A DNA stretch of 64,000 nucleotides, taken from Rhizomys pruinosus. Its lineage: Eukaryota > Chordata > Mammalia > Rodentia > Spalacidae. Below the pieces are notes generated by a model. The model saw only the letters and a list, made by a program, of their open reading frames with translations. It did not search any database and was not told where the DNA came from. The position numbers and the translations under genes were made by a program. Every line of letters starts with the position of its first letter. Position 1 is the first letter of the stretch. Shown one piece after another: positions 30,253-39,700 of the stretch. Where the stretch lies: positions 482,334 to 546,333 of the forward strand of contig VZQC01006609.1 in assembly GCA_009823505.1 (NCBI GenBank). Direction: 5' to 3'.

Positions 30253-30608
30253 GATTCCAGCATCACAGACAGTGGGACTCTAGTGTCCGTGGAGGGTGAG
30301 GAGGAGGCTCTCATCCAGTCTAGGACTCAAAAGGCTCCTTTACAGCGGGGCTATGTACGCTGAGTACCCAAGGTTAGCATCATACAGGTAGAGGTGGCAG
30401 AGTCCTGACACCATGCTTCAGTGCCCCCTTCTCTCCATAGCTTTAGGGTTCTGGACGACTGGCTGATCATATCTTAATCTGTCAAACAGACAACCAGTTG
30501 CATGAGTCAGGCTGAAATCAAGCACCAATTCCCTAGTCTGGGGTCCTGCATGTCCATCATCTGTTCAGGGTTTGAGGACTAGAGAAACATGACAGGTCGA
30601 GTGAGAAG
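30253..30608. other. Unique sequence, no gene seen
   Basis: Nothing recognised between the ERVL element and the (GT)n. Confidence 0.45.
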
Positions 30609-30611
30609 AGA

Positions 30612-30613
<2 letters not shown>

Positions 30614-30660
<47 letters not shown>
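30614..30660. repeat. (GT)n microsatellite
   Basis: About 47 bp of GT with a 'GTTT' break at the left. Confidence 0.95.
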
Positions 30661-30661
<1 letters not shown>

Positions 30662-31029
30662 TAGCTCTCTCCTCACTCTTACTCCACTTCTCTGAAGAAA
30701 GACTCTCGGGCACCAAGTGGCCTGGTGACCTTGAGCTCATTAGCCCCAGCCTTCCTCTGGTCCCTACCACTTCCTCTAGACCCAGCCCAGTGTCTCACAT
30801 ATGCTTAGGTGGGATCATTGTCACATGTGTCACACATGCAGGAACAGTCCTGTATCCCTGACAGCGGCCACATGGCTGGCATAGGGCCAGCTCTGAGATA
30901 TGGTCCTGAGCCCTGACTTGAGAGTTTGTGTTTTGGGCAGCAGCCCCATCTTGGAAGCCTTGTGTCAGAGAGAGGCAGAGCAGCTGCAGAACCACGGCCC
31001 CTCCTGCAGGAGCTGCTCAATGGTCACCA

Positions 31030-31270
31030 GGCCGAGCAGCCTCTCCCATTGTTCTCTTGAAAATTGAGTCATTCCACTGGGGCCAGGAAACCTTTCTGGG
31101 CTGTCTGCTGCAGGGCCTTCGCCAGACGGCAGCTGGAAGCCCGTTAATATTCATTGAATTTCTCTAGGGCGGCCGGGAACCGCCTTTTAATTGTCTCATC
31201 TCTGTCTAGCCCTTTATTGAGAAGGAGACTAAGAGGCGAGAACAATCAGTAGTCTCATTATAAGGGCTCA
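31030..31270. promoter_or_regulatory. Candidate conserved enhancer block
   Basis: Repeat-free and non-coding. SOX-like CCATTGTTCTC (31046) and AACAAT (31241), homeodomain-like TTAATATTCATT (31144) and TTTTAATTG (31186) lie in 240 bp with an otherwise mixed base composition. Conservation is inferred from texture, not measured. Confidence 0.35.
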
Positions 31271-31635
31271 GGAGGGGACACTCAGCTCCTTCACCCCATG
31301 GAAGGTGGGGCCTCACAGGGGGATGGGCTTAGATGCCAATTCCCTCCTCTCTTCCATCACACGCATTCCCATCAGCCTGAGGCATACTTCCAGTGACATT
31401 TGGGACCCAAATTTTAGGAACTTGGGATGACAGAGTTGGGGTGCATCTGGGTTCCCATGAGAAAGAACCCAGAGCTGAAATTTAGAGATTATCCTATTCA
31501 TTCAACCATCTATCCATCCTTCTGTCCAGCCACCTATTTGTCCACTATCCATCCATGCACCCAAATGTCCATTCGTAGGCCCATCTTCCTGCCCACAAAC
31601 TTACTCTTGGCAGTAGCTGGTTCTTCCTGACAGGA
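31271..31635. other. Unique sequence, no gene seen
   Basis: A short CCAT-rich stretch at 31500-31570 ('CATCTATCCATCCTTCTG') is a weak simple repeat. Confidence 0.45.
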
Positions 31636-31945
31636 ACAGGGGAGGAAATGTTTGTTTGCCTCATGGTTTTGGAGGTTTCAGTGTCTCATGGTGGAGACAG
31701 CATGGAAGAACAGAGCAGCTCGTGTCACAGTGGCCAGGAAGAGCAGAGAGGACGCGTAGGACTCAGGGCTCGCTTGGCCTTTTCGTTTTTCCATTGTTAC
31801 TCACACGGGGTTTCCCAGGCTGTGAGGTGATGCCGGCCAGGTTCAGGGTGGATCTTCTCTCCTCAGTCAATCTTCTCTGGAAACTCCCTCACAAACTCAC
31901 CCAAAAGAATGCCTCACCATCTCCTAGATGATTATAAATTAAGAA
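31636..31945 (-). mobile_element. ERVL/MaLR-type LTR, old
   Basis: 'GTTTGCCTCATGGTTTTGGA' with 'TCATGGTGGAGACAGCATGG' and, at the right, 'CTCACCCAAAAGAATGCC' and 'CTCCTAGATGATTATAAAT' match the layout of reversed ERVL-type LTRs. Ends are not defined. Confidence 0.5.
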
Positions 31946-32059
31946 GGGGATGAGGAAGACGAACCATTTCATGACCCAACCGTTCACTTTCCTTCTGTCC
32001 ACCAGACCAGGGAGGACGTGCCAAGCCCACCATGCTCTTCAGAGCAGCTTTCTTTCTGT

Positions 32060-32140
32060 TACCTCACTAGATCTTCATGACTGCTCACTCCTACTTGACA
32101 ATAGAGAAACTGAGGCACAGAGCGGATAGCGGTTGCTCAG
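32060..32140 (-). mobile_element. MIR fragment
   Basis: 'AATAGAGAAACTGAGGCACA' and 'GAGCGGATAGCGGTTGC' are the reverse MIR core. Cut on the right by a SINE. Confidence 0.8.
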
Positions 32141-32145
32141 AGACA

Positions 32146-32320
32146 GGAGAGATGGCTCAGCTGTTAAAAGCGTGTACTTTTCTTAGGGAGGGAGGACCTG
32201 AGTTCAGTTCCCAGCACCCACACTGAATGGCTGGCTCATAACTCCCTGAAACTTCAGCTCCAGGGGAATCTGACTGTGAGGGCCTCCCCCACATACACAT
32301 GATTAAAAATAAAACTTAAC
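32146..32320 (+). mobile_element. B2-like SINE, diverged
   Basis: 'AGGAGAGATGGCTCAGCTGT', 'GAGTTCAGTTCCCAGCACCC' and 'CAGCTCCAGGGGAATCTGAC', ending 'TTAAAAATAAAACTT'. Short form with internal losses. Confidence 0.75.
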
Positions 32321-32624
32321 AAGAACCCAGGTGGACTCCAGGTATAGTTGGGCCCAAGGCCTGGGCTGAGAGACATGTTGGAGCTGAACTCTGGTCCTTG
32401 GGTGACAGAGGTCTGTGTCTGCTTGGAGGAGGTAGAGGAGGGTGTTCCCTCACATGAAGATCAGAGGGTGTGTTTTCCAATCTCAGGAAGACGCTGTGAG
32501 GGTTGTTTTTGGCCCTGAGTCAATCTTCAGATGGAGGGAGGAGCCTCCTGGGAAGCGGTCAGCAGTGGTGCTGAGTCAGAGCCTGGCTCCCACTGTGCTC
32601 AGGGAAGACCCGGGCACCATGCAT
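32321..32624. other. Unique sequence, no gene seen
   Basis: About 300 bp, nothing recognised. Confidence 0.45.
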
Positions 32625-32935
32625 CATGGATATATTAGGAACTTTTCTCACGCTGTGACAAAGTACCTGACAGAAGCAGCTTAAGGGAAGAGGGGGTCAC
32701 CTTGGCTCACAGTTCCAGGTGATATAGTCGACTGTGGTGAGGAAGACGTGGTAGCTGGGGTGGCTTTGTTCCTAGCAGATGGAGCAAGAGGAGGCAGCTG
32801 ATCACATCTTGGTGGAGCAGGAAACAGATCCTTTCCAGCAGAGTGTGACCTGCCCAGTTGACCCACAACTGGTTAGCATATGGTAGTGTCAGCCTTTCTC
32901 ATGGGGCTGTTCTGAGGTTACCTCATTATGGTTTA
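32625..32935 (-). mobile_element. ERVL-type LTR, old
   Basis: 'CACGCTGTGACAAAGTACCT', 'TTGGCTCACAGTTCCAGG' and 'GAGGCAGCTGATCACATC' match reversed ERVL-type LTRs (compare 40697-41065). Degraded right end. Confidence 0.55.
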
Positions 32936-32969
32936 ATTTGGGGGTCTGTTTTGGGATCTACCTGTCATC

Positions 32970-33620
32970 TTCCCCACCCCTCTTTGTGTGTGCATGCGTG
33001 TTTGTGTAAGTGTGCCTGTGTAAATGTGTGTGTTTGCATGTGTGCAGGTGTATACATGCTATAGGTCAACTTCAAATGCCGTTCCTCAGGTTCCATCCAC
33101 CTTGTTTTTAATTTTTTATTTATTTTTAAGGGAGTCACAATAGAAGAGCACAATTGTTTTCAGTTCACATTGACGTTGCTCAGTTTGCCATACAATTAGG
33201 TAACTGGCCTGAGCATCCACAGATGAGGGATACCATTCGTCCTTTGTTTTTCTGGGACTGTGTTACTTCACTTAACATAATATCTTCTAGTTCCAACCAT
33301 TTACCTACAAAGTTCATGATTTCATCTTTCTTTATGGCTGCATAGAACTCCATTGTGTAGATGTAGCACATCTTCTCTATCCACCCATCAGTTGAGGGGC
33401 ACTTGGGCTGGTTCCAGCTCTTTGCTATTGTGAAGAGAGCTGTGCTTCAGGTGGTCCTGGGAAATCCATGATCTAAGCTCTGGGCACCCCCCACCTTGTT
33501 TTTTAGGACAGGGTCTCTCATTGGCCAGGGGCTTGCCAATTACACTAGGCTGGCTGGCCAGTAAACCCCAGGGATTTACCAGTCTCTTTCCACAATGCTG
33601 GGCTTACAAATGTGTGCCAA
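32970..33620 (-). mobile_element. Composite SINE interrupted by an L1
   Basis: The TG-rich tail (32985-33055) and 'GGTCAACTTCAAATGCC' lead to 'CCACCTTG'. After the L1 the sequence resumes 'AGGACAGGGTCTCTCATTGG', 'GGCTGGCTGGCCAGTAAAC' and 'AATGCTGGGCTTACAAATGT'. Confidence 0.65.
33111..33490 (-). mobile_element. L1 3' end (ORF2 C-terminus), 13-bp target duplication
   Basis: The reverse frame at 33180-33371 reads CYIYTMEFYAAIKKDE, the conserved ORF2 C-terminal text, and then ends. A very short 3' UTR and an A-rich tail (T-rich here) follow. CCACCTTGTTTTT flanks it at 33098-33110 and 33491-33503. 5'-truncated to about 380 bp and therefore dead on arrival. Confidence 0.92.
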
Positions 33621-33621
33621 G

Positions 33622-33709
33622 GGGCTGGAGAGCTGGTGCAGCCATTAAAGCCTCAGGCTTACAACTAAAAAGACAAATCTACACCACCACATCTGGCTTA
33701 AAACATTTT
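33622..33709. mobile_element. SINE remnants
   Basis: 'GGGGCTGGAGAGCTGG' is a B-type head cut short. 'CACCACATCTGGCTT' is a B1/B4 edge. This edge may belong to a B4 that resumes at 34080 after two insertions. Confidence 0.5.
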
Positions 33710-33868
33710 ATTTATTTATTTTGGTGTTTTTGAGACAGGGTCTCCCGGTAGCCCCAGCTGGCCTGGAACTCACTATGTAGACCAGGCTGGTCTTGAACTC
33801 ACAGAGATCTGTCTGCCTCTGCCTCTGAGAAGTGCTGGTATCAAAGGCGTGCGCTACCACACCCCATC
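33710..33868 (-). mobile_element. B1 SINE
   Basis: Full-length reverse copy: 'TTTTTGAGACAGGGTCTCCC', 'GACCAGGCTGGTCTTGAACT' and 'AAGGCGTGCGCTACCACACC'. Confidence 0.94.
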
Positions 33869-33869
33869 T

Positions 33870-34075
33870 GATTTATTTATTTTTATTCTGTATGTATGTT
33901 TTATCTGAATGTGTGGATGTGCAGTGCTTGAAGAAGCCAGAAGAGGGCATCAAACCCCCTAGAAGTGGAGTTAAACATGGCTGTGAGTCACCATGTAGGT
34001 GCTGAGAAATGAAGTCAAGTCCTCTGCAAGAGCAGCCAGTGCTCTTAACCACTGAGTCATCAACCACAAAGCCCC
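33870..34075 (-). mobile_element. B2 SINE, old short form
   Basis: 'GCTTGAAGAAGCCAGAAGAG', 'GAAGTGGAGTTAAACATGGC' and 'CTCTTAACCACTGAGTCATC'. The following 34080-34160 ('AAGCACTGTACTGGCTGAGC', 'TACCTCCCCAGCC') is an ID/B4-like fragment. Confidence 0.85.
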
Positions 34076-34168
34076 AGATCTGGATTTTTAATATGGGTTC
34101 TAGAAACTCATGCTCACTTGCCCAGCAAGCACTGTACTGGCTGAGCTACCTCCCCAGCCTCTTTTTTT

Positions 34169-34424
34169 ATTTAACTTTTTTTTTTTGTAATTTTTATTTA
34201 TTTCCGTATGTGTATGAATGTACTGTCTGCATGCAAGTCTGTGCACCGTGTCGTGCAATGTCGCGGAGGTCAGAAGAGGGTCTCTCGGATTCCCCTGGAA
34301 CTGGAGTTCTCCTGGAATTGGAGTTTCAGATGGTTCTCGGCCACCATGTGGGTGCTGGGGATCGAACCCGTGTCCTCTGTAAGAGCGGTTGGCGCTCTTA
34401 ACCGCTAGGCCATCTCTCCAGCCC
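34169..34424 (-). mobile_element. B2 SINE, young long subfamily (GAAACTCC type)
   Basis: Full-length reverse copy with GGAGTTTCAGATGG and the duplicated segment. 'GCAGCCTCTT' at right echoes 'CCAGCCTCTT' at 34155, a probable target duplication. Confidence 0.95.
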
Positions 34425-34609
34425 CCCTCCGCAGCCTCTTATTCCTCTTTCTTGGCTGAGGAATCCTCTAGAATACAGATAGACACACAGTGTACCCAGG
34501 AGCCCAGCAGACAGCTGGGCAAAAAGAAGAAACTGAGGCAATGTTGGGTAAACATAGGGCAGAGTTAGGATTTTTCCAGACAGAGGTGCCTCTTCTCTAC
34601 CTTCTCATC

Positions 34610-34958
34610 TGTCCTAGTTTGTCTTTCCATTGCTGTGACAAAACACTCTGACACCAACTTGGGGAGGAAAGGGTTTATTCAGCTTACATCTCCTGGGTCA
34701 CATCTCATCACTTAGGGAGCCCAAGACAGGAACTCAGGGCAGGAACCTGGAGGCCATGGAGGACTGCTGTTCACTGGCTTGCTCTCTACTGGCTTGCTCT
34801 CTGGCTCATGCCCAGCCTGCCTTCTTATACTGTCACTGCTCAACAATCAAGACAATACACCACAGATGTGGCCACAGGCCAATCCAATGGAGCCAATTCC
34901 CCAACCGAGGCTCCCTCAACCCAGGTGTGTCAAGTTGACACCAAAGCTATCCAGCACG
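34610..34958 (-). mobile_element. Solo LTR, same family as the 28.3-kb element
   Basis: Reverse LTR from TGTCCTAGTTTG to CCAGCACG. 5-bp target duplication TCATC at 34605-34609 and 34959-34963. About 60 bp around the TATA-proximal region are deleted relative to the 28.3-kb LTRs. The terminal A has mutated to G. Confidence 0.93.
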
Positions 34959-34963
34959 TCATC

Positions 34964-35735
34964 TGACAAATGAAATCCATCCATGCCCTGCAAGGTCCAG
35001 GGGGAAATCCTGAGTTAAGGGCCCAGAGACCAAAAAGGAGAAGACTTCTTAGGGAGAAATTAACACTGGAGCTACCTGGCCTCACGTCCTCTCTTAGCGC
35101 TTTGAGATGGTGTCATATCTGTGCACAGTGTGAGACTCTGGCCCAGCCCTGCCAAGCAGAACAGGTCCCAGTGACTCTAAAACCTGAGCGGATCACTTCC
35201 CTAAGAGTGACTATGCCGTACAATCCCCTGGGACCAGGACAGGAGTTGACGGTCACCTCAGTCTGAATTCAAACATCCAGCGTGCGAGTGTGGGCCGAGC
35301 TGTGCGCTCTCCTCTTCTCCGTCACCACACTGGCAGTTCTTCTGGACGCTCAGGTCCCTGGGGCTCTGACGCCATGTCTGTCACTCCATTATCCTGAGCA
35401 GCCTCCACGGATTCCATTACTCCTCTACTGTTATTATTTATTCATCTGCAGGGCCTCAGCCTGCTCATGAGCACTTACCTTGATGTCCCTGACAGGGGTC
35501 GGGGCCCCACTCAGAGCTTATTAATCATCAGCCGCACTGCTAGGGGTGTCCCTCAGGAGAGATGCGATCATGTTGCTGACAGGGTGGGCCGCCAGCGCTC
35601 CTCTACCCAGGAGAAATCAGCTGCTTCATGTCTCAGAGTTGGATAGGCCCAGAGAGCATATGTGCAGGCAGGGAAACCGAGGCTTGCAGAAGCAATGCCC
35701 ACAGCTCACTGAAGACCATCTACAATTCTTCATAA
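34964..35735. other. Unique sequence, no gene seen
   Basis: 35395-35570 ('CTTATTAATCATCAGCCGCA') is a possible conserved non-coding piece. No coding signal. Confidence 0.4.
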
Positions 35736-35744
35736 TAGATAGAT

Positions 35745-35783
<39 letters not shown>

Positions 35784-36110
35784 GATAGATAGTAGGTAGA
35801 TATTAGATGGATGGATAGATGAATAGAATAATAGATGGATGGACAGATGATGGAGAGATGAACAGACAGATAGATGACAGATGTATGGATAGATGAATGG
35901 ATGGTGATGGATAGATAAGTAGGTAGATAGAAATATGGATAGATGACATATGGACCGACAGATGGATATATGGATTGATAGATAATTAATAAATAGATGA
36001 TGGATAGGTAATGATGTATTTGTGGCTATATAGATGATTGAAAAGTGGATGAATAGATGATGTTTAGATGGATAGATGATATATGTATAGGCGGGTGGAC
36101 AGACAGACAG
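35736..36110. repeat. (GATA)n/(GATG)n degenerate array
   Basis: About 375 bp of GATA and GATG tetranucleotides. The left 60 bp are nearly pure and the rest decays progressively. Confidence 0.92.
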
Positions 36111-36845
36111 GTGAAGGTGAGACAGAATTTGACATAGAAACTGAAGTCACAGAAATACATGGCCTTACTGAAAGTTACGGTGTTCATAAGTCACAAAACT
36201 GGCTGGGGACCTGCACTCCTGCTCCAACCCGGTGCTCAGGCTTGCGCCAGGAAACAAGGGAGGTGTCCCTAGGTCGTTTCCTAGTGACCTTCTACAAACA
36301 AAAGAGGATAAGCCAACCAAGTCACCCGGCTAGGAAGTGTCCAAGGCAGGAGTCATATCAGATGCTTGGGTTTAAAGCCTTAGCAGTGAGCAAGGGGGCC
36401 TGGGACTCGGCTGCTGTCAGGGTCCAGGGAGTGCTGAGCCTGCTTTATCTTGGTGCCTGAGACCCCCAGAAGTCCAGACTTCTGCTTGCTCGGGTCCTGG
36501 TCTCTGCTCAGGCTGCCAGCCCAGAGCCTTCCTGGCTTATCTAACGAGGCCCCAGGACACCCCTGTGGCTCCGAATTAGTGTGAGCTCCCAGGAACAAGA
36601 GGGGGCGCACAGTGCCAGCACCTCCCCTCTGTAGCCATGGGACCCTGGGTCTTGAGTCACAGAGGGAAGATCTGCTTTGCCTCCTCTGGGCGCAAATGTT
36701 CTGAAGACAACTGAGGCTGGCTTCACCTGGAGCCTCCAATGAGGTCCTCCCTGTCCATCTAGGAGACAGGCCTAAGGTAGGGAGCTGTCTGTGGGGAGAT
36801 GGAGTCACACTTAGCACAGGTGAGGAGAGGCCAGCATGGTGGGAG
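36111..36845. other. Unique sequence, no gene seen
   Basis: A 157-codon reverse open frame (36380-36853) and a 125-codon forward frame (36083-36460) show no recognisable domains. The latter begins in the GATA repeat. Confidence 0.45.
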
Positions 36846-37000
36846 GGAATCATTTATATGAGATTATCAGGGAAGGCTTCCTGGAAGAGGCACACATGGG
36901 CCTGGCAGGCAAGGACATGGTCAGGTATGTTCAAGGTGCAAAGAGGCCATTAGAAACAGCAGCAGACACAGTACAACAGCGCTGGACTCCACAGTCATCC
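36846..37000. mobile_element. L2-like old repeat fragment
   Basis: 'TATCAGGGAAGGCTTCCTGG' then 'AAGAGGCACACATGGGCCTG', shared in character with 26604-26640. Orientation is not certain. Confidence 0.4.
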
Positions 37001-37144
37001 CCAGACCAGCGAGGGACCCAGTAAAGCAGCCCCTCACCACCCTCCTGCAGCATGCAGTCTTCTGGGAGAGAGACATCTGTCAAATACTGAACAAGTGTAA
37101 AGCTTTATTAAAGGGTCAAGGTGTGGGGACCACTGCTTTTGTTT

Positions 37145-37363
37145 TTTAATTACAAACATTTCTTTTACTTTACATATGAGTATTTTACCTGTATGTAAAC
37201 GCATGTGTCATGCAATGCCTGAAGAAGCCAGAAGAGGGTACTGGATCCCCTGGAAATAGAGTTACAGATTGTTGTTAGCCATCACGGGAGTGCTGGGAAC
37301 TGAACGGGGATCCTCTGTGGGAGCAGCCAGTACTCTTAACTGTTGAGCCATCTCTCCAGCCCC
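37145..37363 (-). mobile_element. B2 SINE, old short form
   Basis: 'TGCAATGCCTGAAGAAGCCA', 'CTGGAAATAGAGTTACAGAT' and 'GTTGAGCCATCTCTCCAGCC'. Substantially diverged from the young copies. Confidence 0.88.
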
Positions 37364-37429
37364 TGCAGACTGCTGCTTTTAAGTGAACAGAAACCATCTC
37401 CTGAATGCTTCCTACGGGCGTTATGCCAG

Positions 37430-38030
37430 GCATTCTGTGTGTGTGAATTACTTTTTGTTGCTGTGATAAACACAAGGACCAAGGCAACTTAAGAAGGAAG
37501 AGTTGGTGCTGGAGAGATGGCTCAGCGGTTAAGAGCACCAACTGCTCTTGCAGAGGACTTGGGTTCGATTCCCAGCACCCAGATGGCAACTAAGAACCAC
37601 TCCAGTTCCGGGGGAATCCAACGCCCTCTTGTGACCTCCGCGGCATTGCACGACACGGGTGCACCAACCTACATGCAGACAGTACACTCATACACATAAA
37701 AAATAAAAAAATTAAATTAAATAAAAAAAAAAGAAGGAAGAGTTTATTCAGCTTATGGTTAGGGATAAACGTCCATCCTGGCGGGGCACAGCAGCCAGCG
37801 CAGAAAGTGGAGCGCTCACTTCTTCACACAGGCACAGGAAGAGGGAAGAACAAAACAGGAAATGAGGCAAGGGCTACGAACTCTCAAAGCCCCTCAGTGA
37901 CGCACTTCCTCCTGCAGGGTCTGCTTCCTAAACCTCTGCAAACAGCACCACCAACTGGGGCCAAGTGTTCAGATACTTGGAGCCTGTGGAGCGTTTTCAT
38001 TCAAATCATCACATTGTACGTGTATTTGTT
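37430..38030 (-). mobile_element. ERVL/MaLR-type LTR interrupted by a B2
   Basis: 'TTTTTGTTGCTGTGATAAAC' and 'GGACCAAGGCAACTTAAG' on the left. After the B2, 'GAAGGAAGAGTTTATTCAGC', 'GTCCATCCTGGCGGGG' and 'CATTCAAATCATCACA' on the right, where this LTR type ends. Confidence 0.7.
37505..37730 (+). mobile_element. B2 SINE, short subfamily, 14-bp target duplication
   Basis: AAGAAGGAAGAGTT at 37491-37504, repeated (one base different) at 37731-37744. Short body ('AAGAACCACTCCAGTTCCGG') with GGCTCAGCGG head. Confidence 0.95.
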
Positions 38031-38059
38031 ACCTAGTCTAATCTTGGCACAGGCAGACA

Positions 38060-38190
38060 CTGACAGCATCCCAGCCTAAGGAGAAACCAAGGATCAGAGA
38101 GGGAGAGTGACTTACTTAAGGCTACACAGCTGGCAGGCGGCAGAGCAGGGCTTGAACCCAGGCCACACAGGGCCAGAACCGCCAGCTCAC
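38060..38190 (-). mobile_element. MIR SINE
   Basis: 'AGTGACTTACTTAAGGCTAC', 'ACAGCTGGCAGGCGGCAGAG' and 'CAGGGCTTGAACCCAGG'. A clear reverse MIR core. Confidence 0.88.
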
Positions 38191-38545
38191 GGAGTCATGA
38201 AGCCACTCTGCCTCCCCTGTGTGGGTTCAAGTTCTGCTCTACCCAGTGTCTCTGCCTCCTCCTCCTCCTCTTCCAGCCTTCAGGATGACCCCAAAAGAAC
38301 AATTTCCTGAACAACTAACTCTGGAAAGAAAAGGCAGATTCACTAGGGTTGCTGGAGACAAGGTTGGGGGTGGCCGTCTCCCCCTCCAGATGCTTCAGCA
38401 CTGCAGATCAAGGCAGGAGAAGGGGAGGGGCCTGAAGGAAGAGCAGGAAACAAGAGCAAAGGGAAGGACATTCTAGGCAGGGGAAGAATGAACATGTGCA
38501 AAGGTCCTGTGGCAGGAGGGAGCTTGGCAGACAGGACAGTGAGTC
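38191..38545. other. Unique sequence, no gene seen
   Basis: A short (CTC)n at 38250-38272. Nothing else recognised. Confidence 0.45.
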
Positions 38546-38553
38546 TCTCTCTT

Positions 38554-38617
<64 letters not shown>
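38546..38617. repeat. (CT)n microsatellite
   Basis: About 72 bp CT with two 'TTTC' breaks at the left. It replaces the A-tail of the adjoining B1. Confidence 0.95.
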
Positions 38618-38618
<1 letters not shown>

Positions 38619-38732
38619 ACAGGGTCTCCCTGTAGCCCCAGCTGTCCTGAACTCACTTCGTAGACCAGGCTGGGCTTCAACTCCCCGCCTGCCTCTGCCT
38701 CCCAAGTGCTAGGATTAAAGGCGTGCACCACT
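38618..38732 (-). mobile_element. B1 SINE
   Basis: 'GACAGGGTCTCCCTGTAGCC', 'AGACCAGGCTGGGCTTCAAC' and 'AGTGCTAGGATTAAAGGCGT'. About 20 bp missing in the middle. Confidence 0.92.
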
Positions 38733-39484
38733 CTCTTCTTAGTGTGCAAATGGCCCACGTCACTGGCTGGAGCTGGGACTGCAGCCAGCACACCTCCTGG
38801 CAATAACATGGAGTCCAACCCAGGGGAGAGGGGTGTGTGGTGTTTTCTGCCCTCAGACTACATTTATCAACTCGGGGATTCCCAACACCTGCATACTTTC
38901 AACTTGAGCAGCAGAGAAGGAAGCCAGGTGCCACCTCGTTGTCCTGGGGGGAAACCGAGACTGGAAAAGGCAAGTGGTGGTCAGGGCTACCCAGTCGCTC
39001 TCAGGACAAGGCATGAAGAGCTGAGGGCCTGCTCTATAGAAGGTAGCCTCCTGCTACCAGAGGGGAAGGCAAGTGACAGATGTCCTCAGCTTTTAGACCT
39101 ATAATGGCCAGAGTCAGTAGCACAGGATGGTGGCTGCTGCACCCCACCCCACCCCCCAGAACTCCCAGCCTCCAACTCTGCTGGCCACAACTCTGGTCAC
39201 CATCACAATGAGCCCTTCAACAGACAAGAAGACTATAGGAGTGTCTGAGGCTAGCTCCTTTGCTCAATGCCCAGCCTGGGCTTAGACCGCCTAGGTCCCC
39301 ACAGCCCTGGGCCTTCTTGTTCAATGACAATTGAATACTCAAGGTCACAGGAAGCTGACAACTCAGGAGCCTGAGCCAACCAGCCCAGCTCTACCTGTAC
39401 CAGCCAGGACAGCCCTTCCTGGCCCCTACCCCCACCCCATGCCCTGCTCTGCTGTGCCTGCAGATCAGGTGCCCAGCCTGGGCG
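38733..39484. other. Unique sequence, no gene seen
   Basis: 'GGAAACCGAGACTGGAAAAG' (38949) could be a MIR remnant. No coding signal. Confidence 0.4.
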
Positions 39485-39519
39485 GCCCCAGCATCACCCC
39501 CCCCCCCCCCGGGCTTGCC

Positions 39520-39700
39520 AGGTAATTATACATTAGGAGCTAATATTAATAAAGGCTCCAGTAACGGGGCTTTAATTCCAGATCTCACCAGCAGATTATT
39601 GCACATGAGGGAAATATCAGGGCCCCAAACTCTCTCTATCCCTTGCCCTCCATCTCTAAGCAATCTGCTGCTTTGATTAATTCTGACTCGATTGTCCCAT
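39520..39700. promoter_or_regulatory. Candidate conserved enhancer block, homeodomain motifs
   Basis: Clustered cores: GGTAATTATAC (39531), CTAATATTAATAAAG (39540), CTTTAATTCC (39570), GATTATTGCAC (39594, C/EBP-like) and TTGATTAATTCTG (39673). Repeat-free, next to a C15-type run (39497-39511). Function is inferred only. Confidence 0.35.

Noticed and set aside
33180..33371. Open frame with reverse-transcriptase-like C-terminal text
   Set aside because: It is the tail of L1 ORF2 in a 5'-truncated insertion and not a gene. The same applies to 41717-41947.
36380..36853. 157-codon reverse open frame
   Set aside because: No domain or motif. It ends in unique DNA without splice or promoter context.
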